From contig CAOKJJ010000020.1 of assembly GCA_948468465.1 (NCBI GenBank), forward strand, positions 1 to 41,856: a stretch of 41,856 nucleotides of DNA, written 5' to 3'. This document shows positions 40,680-41,856 of the stretch, in pieces. The position numbers were made by a program, and so were the translations under genes. The first letter of the stretch is position 1. Each line of letters opens with the position of its first letter. Source of the stretch: an uncultured Eubacterium sp. (GTDB taxonomy: Bacteria; Bacillota_A; Clostridia; Lachnospirales; Lachnospiraceae). A model generated the notes under the pieces. The model saw nothing but the letters and a program-made list of their open reading frames with translations. It did no database searches and was not told where the DNA came from.

Positions 40680-41816
40680 CTATCTGCGGTGCGACAGTAA
40701 TTCACGCTCCAGTTCTTCATAGTTATAAGTGCGCTGTGAGAAATTTGCAAAGCCGTTGACAATTGTCCCCTTGGCTGTGCGCGCGGCAGTCTTTCCCGCG
40801 GTTATTTTTTTGGACTTGGCCTCCTGATACTGTGCGTCCAGCAGCTTAATATCATTCAAAGTACGGACATTTTGGCTCTGCCAGCTTTTTAAAATGGAGT
40901 CTGCATATTCATAGCTGATCTGATGAATTTTCAGTATTGTCTTCTGACATGCCAGGGCAATGATTTCATCAGAAAAATCCATTTCTTTTGACCATTTTTC
41001 CACATAGTCCAGTTCCGGGCCGGTCAATGTCCGGTTTGAGATGCCAAAAGCTTTTTGTACGGCATGTACGGCGCTGCTGTGCAGCTCAGATGCCTGTTTT
41101 GCGTCTGAAAGCGTATGGATACCTGCTTTTGCCCAGGAAATGGCAATTTTATCCATATACCGGATGCTCATCCGGTTTTTAGCTACGCTTTGCTCAATCA
41201 GATATTCGATCAGATCCTGCGAAAAATTCAATTTATCCAGCCAATACAGTATCGTCTGCACTTCAGTATTGTTCAAAGGATGTCCAAGATAGCGTTCCGT
41301 TACAAATAAAATTTCCTGAACCATTTCGTCTTCGCCAAATTGTGCCAGTTGATTCAGTGAATATTCTGAACGCTCTGGCAGTGAGGAAACCGTATTTTCC
41401 GGTGCGGCTGCTTCGTCCGATTGCAGAACAGGCGGCGCAGTATCATAAGACTGTTTGGATAAAACAGTACTGGCGGCGGGCGGCTGCTGCGCTGGAATGG
41501 CCGCATCTGCGGCTGTCTGGTTTGTATTTGACAGGCAGATGCCGGTAAGCTCTTTCTGACTGTTGAATTCCAGGCGAAGCAGATGCATTTTTTCCCAATA
41601 TTTTAAAGCGCGCGTAACATCCTTTTCCGTATGATCAAACTTGTCCGCGATATCCGAAATAGAAAATGTCGTATCTGGATTGTTCATGCATCGCAGCAGG
41701 TACAAATAGATTTTGACAAATTCCCCATCTGCGTGCGTCATATATTCATCAATAAAAGTATTTGGAACATAGGTGGCAGCAAGCGTGCTGTCCCGTTTCA
41801 GTAATATATCAGCCAT
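40680..41816 (-). CDS. DnaD/DnaB-type primosome protein
   Basis: 378 residues from ATG 41816, which has GAGAGG at good spacing; ATG 41822 is too close. The N terminus is a winged helix (PNTFIDEYMTHADGEFVKIYLYLLRCM, then ISDIADKFDHTEKDVTRALKYWEKMHLLRLE). A Pro/Ala-rich link precedes two DnaB_2-type domains (VTERYLGHPLNNTEVQTILYW to ISWAKAGIHTL, then LTGPELDYVEKWSKEMDFS to ILKSWQSQNVRTL). It helps open DNA and load the helicase with the next gene product. Confidence 0.9.
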   Translation of the reverse strand: MADILLKRDSTLAATYVPNTFIDEYMTHADGEFVKIYLYLLRCMNNPDTTFSISDIADKFDHTEKDVTRALKYWEKMHLLRLEFNSQKELTGICLSNTNQTAADAAIPAQQPPAASTVLSKQSYDTAPPVLQSDEAAAPENTVSSLPERSEYSLNQLAQFGEDEMVQEILFVTERYLGHPLNNTEVQTILYWLDKLNFSQDLIEYLIEQSVAKNRMSIRYMDKIAISWAKAGIHTLSDAKQASELHSSAVHAVQKAFGISNRTLTGPELDYVEKWSKEMDFSDEIIALACQKTILKIHQISYEYADSILKSWQSQNVRTLNDIKLLDAQYQEAKSKKITAGKTAARTAKGTIVNGFANFSQRTYNYEELERELLSHRR

Positions 41817-41841
41817 ATGCATTCCCTCTCTTACTGCACAG

Positions 41842-41847
41842 ATTATA
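41842..41847 (-). promoter_or_regulatory. -10 box for the replication/PRPP operon
   Basis: A perfect TATAAT on the minus strand 25 bases upstream of ATG 41816. The -35 would lie beyond the window edge, so the promoter cannot be confirmed in full. Confidence 0.6.
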
Positions 41848-41856
41848 GCACAGGAT

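Overview
The window looks like a chromosomal segment of a Clostridia bacterium, most likely Lachnospiraceae. The evidence is a Gram-positive style of strong GGAGG ribosome sites, a DnaD-type/DnaC-type primosome pair, a long PRPP synthetase, a DUF6465-type lysine/alanine-rich protein, a lipoprotein sugar-binding protein, and a YtrA-type GntR/ABC operon. I saw no rRNA or tRNA gene, CRISPR array, transposase or integrase.

Layout. (1) 0.1-4.7 kb, minus strand: a compact accessory Hsp70 system (GrpE-like, DnaK-like, J-domain/SEC-C protein) followed by a ferritin-like protein, with a near-consensus Fur-type box on its promoter. (2) 4.9-5.6 kb, minus: an AT-rich pair, a DUF5678-like small protein and a retropepsin-like aspartic protease. 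(3) 5.8-6.1 kb: a TSCPD-domain protein. (4) 6.1-21.4 kb: a beta-glucan (probably beta-1,3-glucan) utilisation locus. It holds a large inverting phosphorylase, an AraC-type regulator, a secreted GH16 endoglucanase with carbohydrate-binding modules, a GH94 phosphorylase, an ABC sugar importer without its own ATPase, and a domain-permuted GH3 beta-glucosidase. Three promoters in this locus share a two-half-site element with about 21-bp spacing, the probable target of the AraC regulator. (5) 21.5-22.3 kb: a DUF134/NifX-like fusion. (6) 22.4-25.7 kb: an AT-rich island encoding a UvrD-like helicase, a DUF2290 protein and an XRE regulator, resembling the helicase-DUF2290 anti-phage system, with its own palindromic operator and terminator. 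(7) 25.7-28.6 kb: a GntR regulator and three-gene ABC exporter. (8) 28.6-30.9 kb: a 751-residue protein of unknown role with a cyclic-nucleotide-binding-like N terminus. (9) 31.1-32.6 kb, minus: a PutP sodium/proline symporter. (10) 32.8-35.0 kb: an XRE regulator with three matching palindromic operators that appear to control a Cys-rich protein, the regulator itself, and a secreted YD-repeat-like protein with a leader ORF. (11) 35.2-36.0 kb: a fold-back MITE, a nonsense-disrupted gene, and a promoter with an attenuator. (12) 36.0-38.3 kb: an alanine/sodium symporter, an atypical HPr-like protein and a DUF6465-type protein. (13) 38.4-41.8 kb, minus: PRPP synthetase, DnaC/DnaI-type helicase loader and DnaD-type protein.

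In the glucan locus the inferred flow is as follows. The secreted GH16 enzyme cuts glucan outside the cell. The lipoprotein and two permeases import oligosaccharides, borrowing an ATPase encoded elsewhere. The two cytoplasmic phosphorylases and the GH3 enzyme then give glucose 1-phosphate and glucose. The substrate assignment rests on family membership and gene context, not on direct evidence.

The most promising under-described pieces are the Fur-boxed Hsp70/ferritin operon, the XRE operator module near 33-35 kb, and the 751-residue protein. All positions were read by eye; no database search or folding programme was run.
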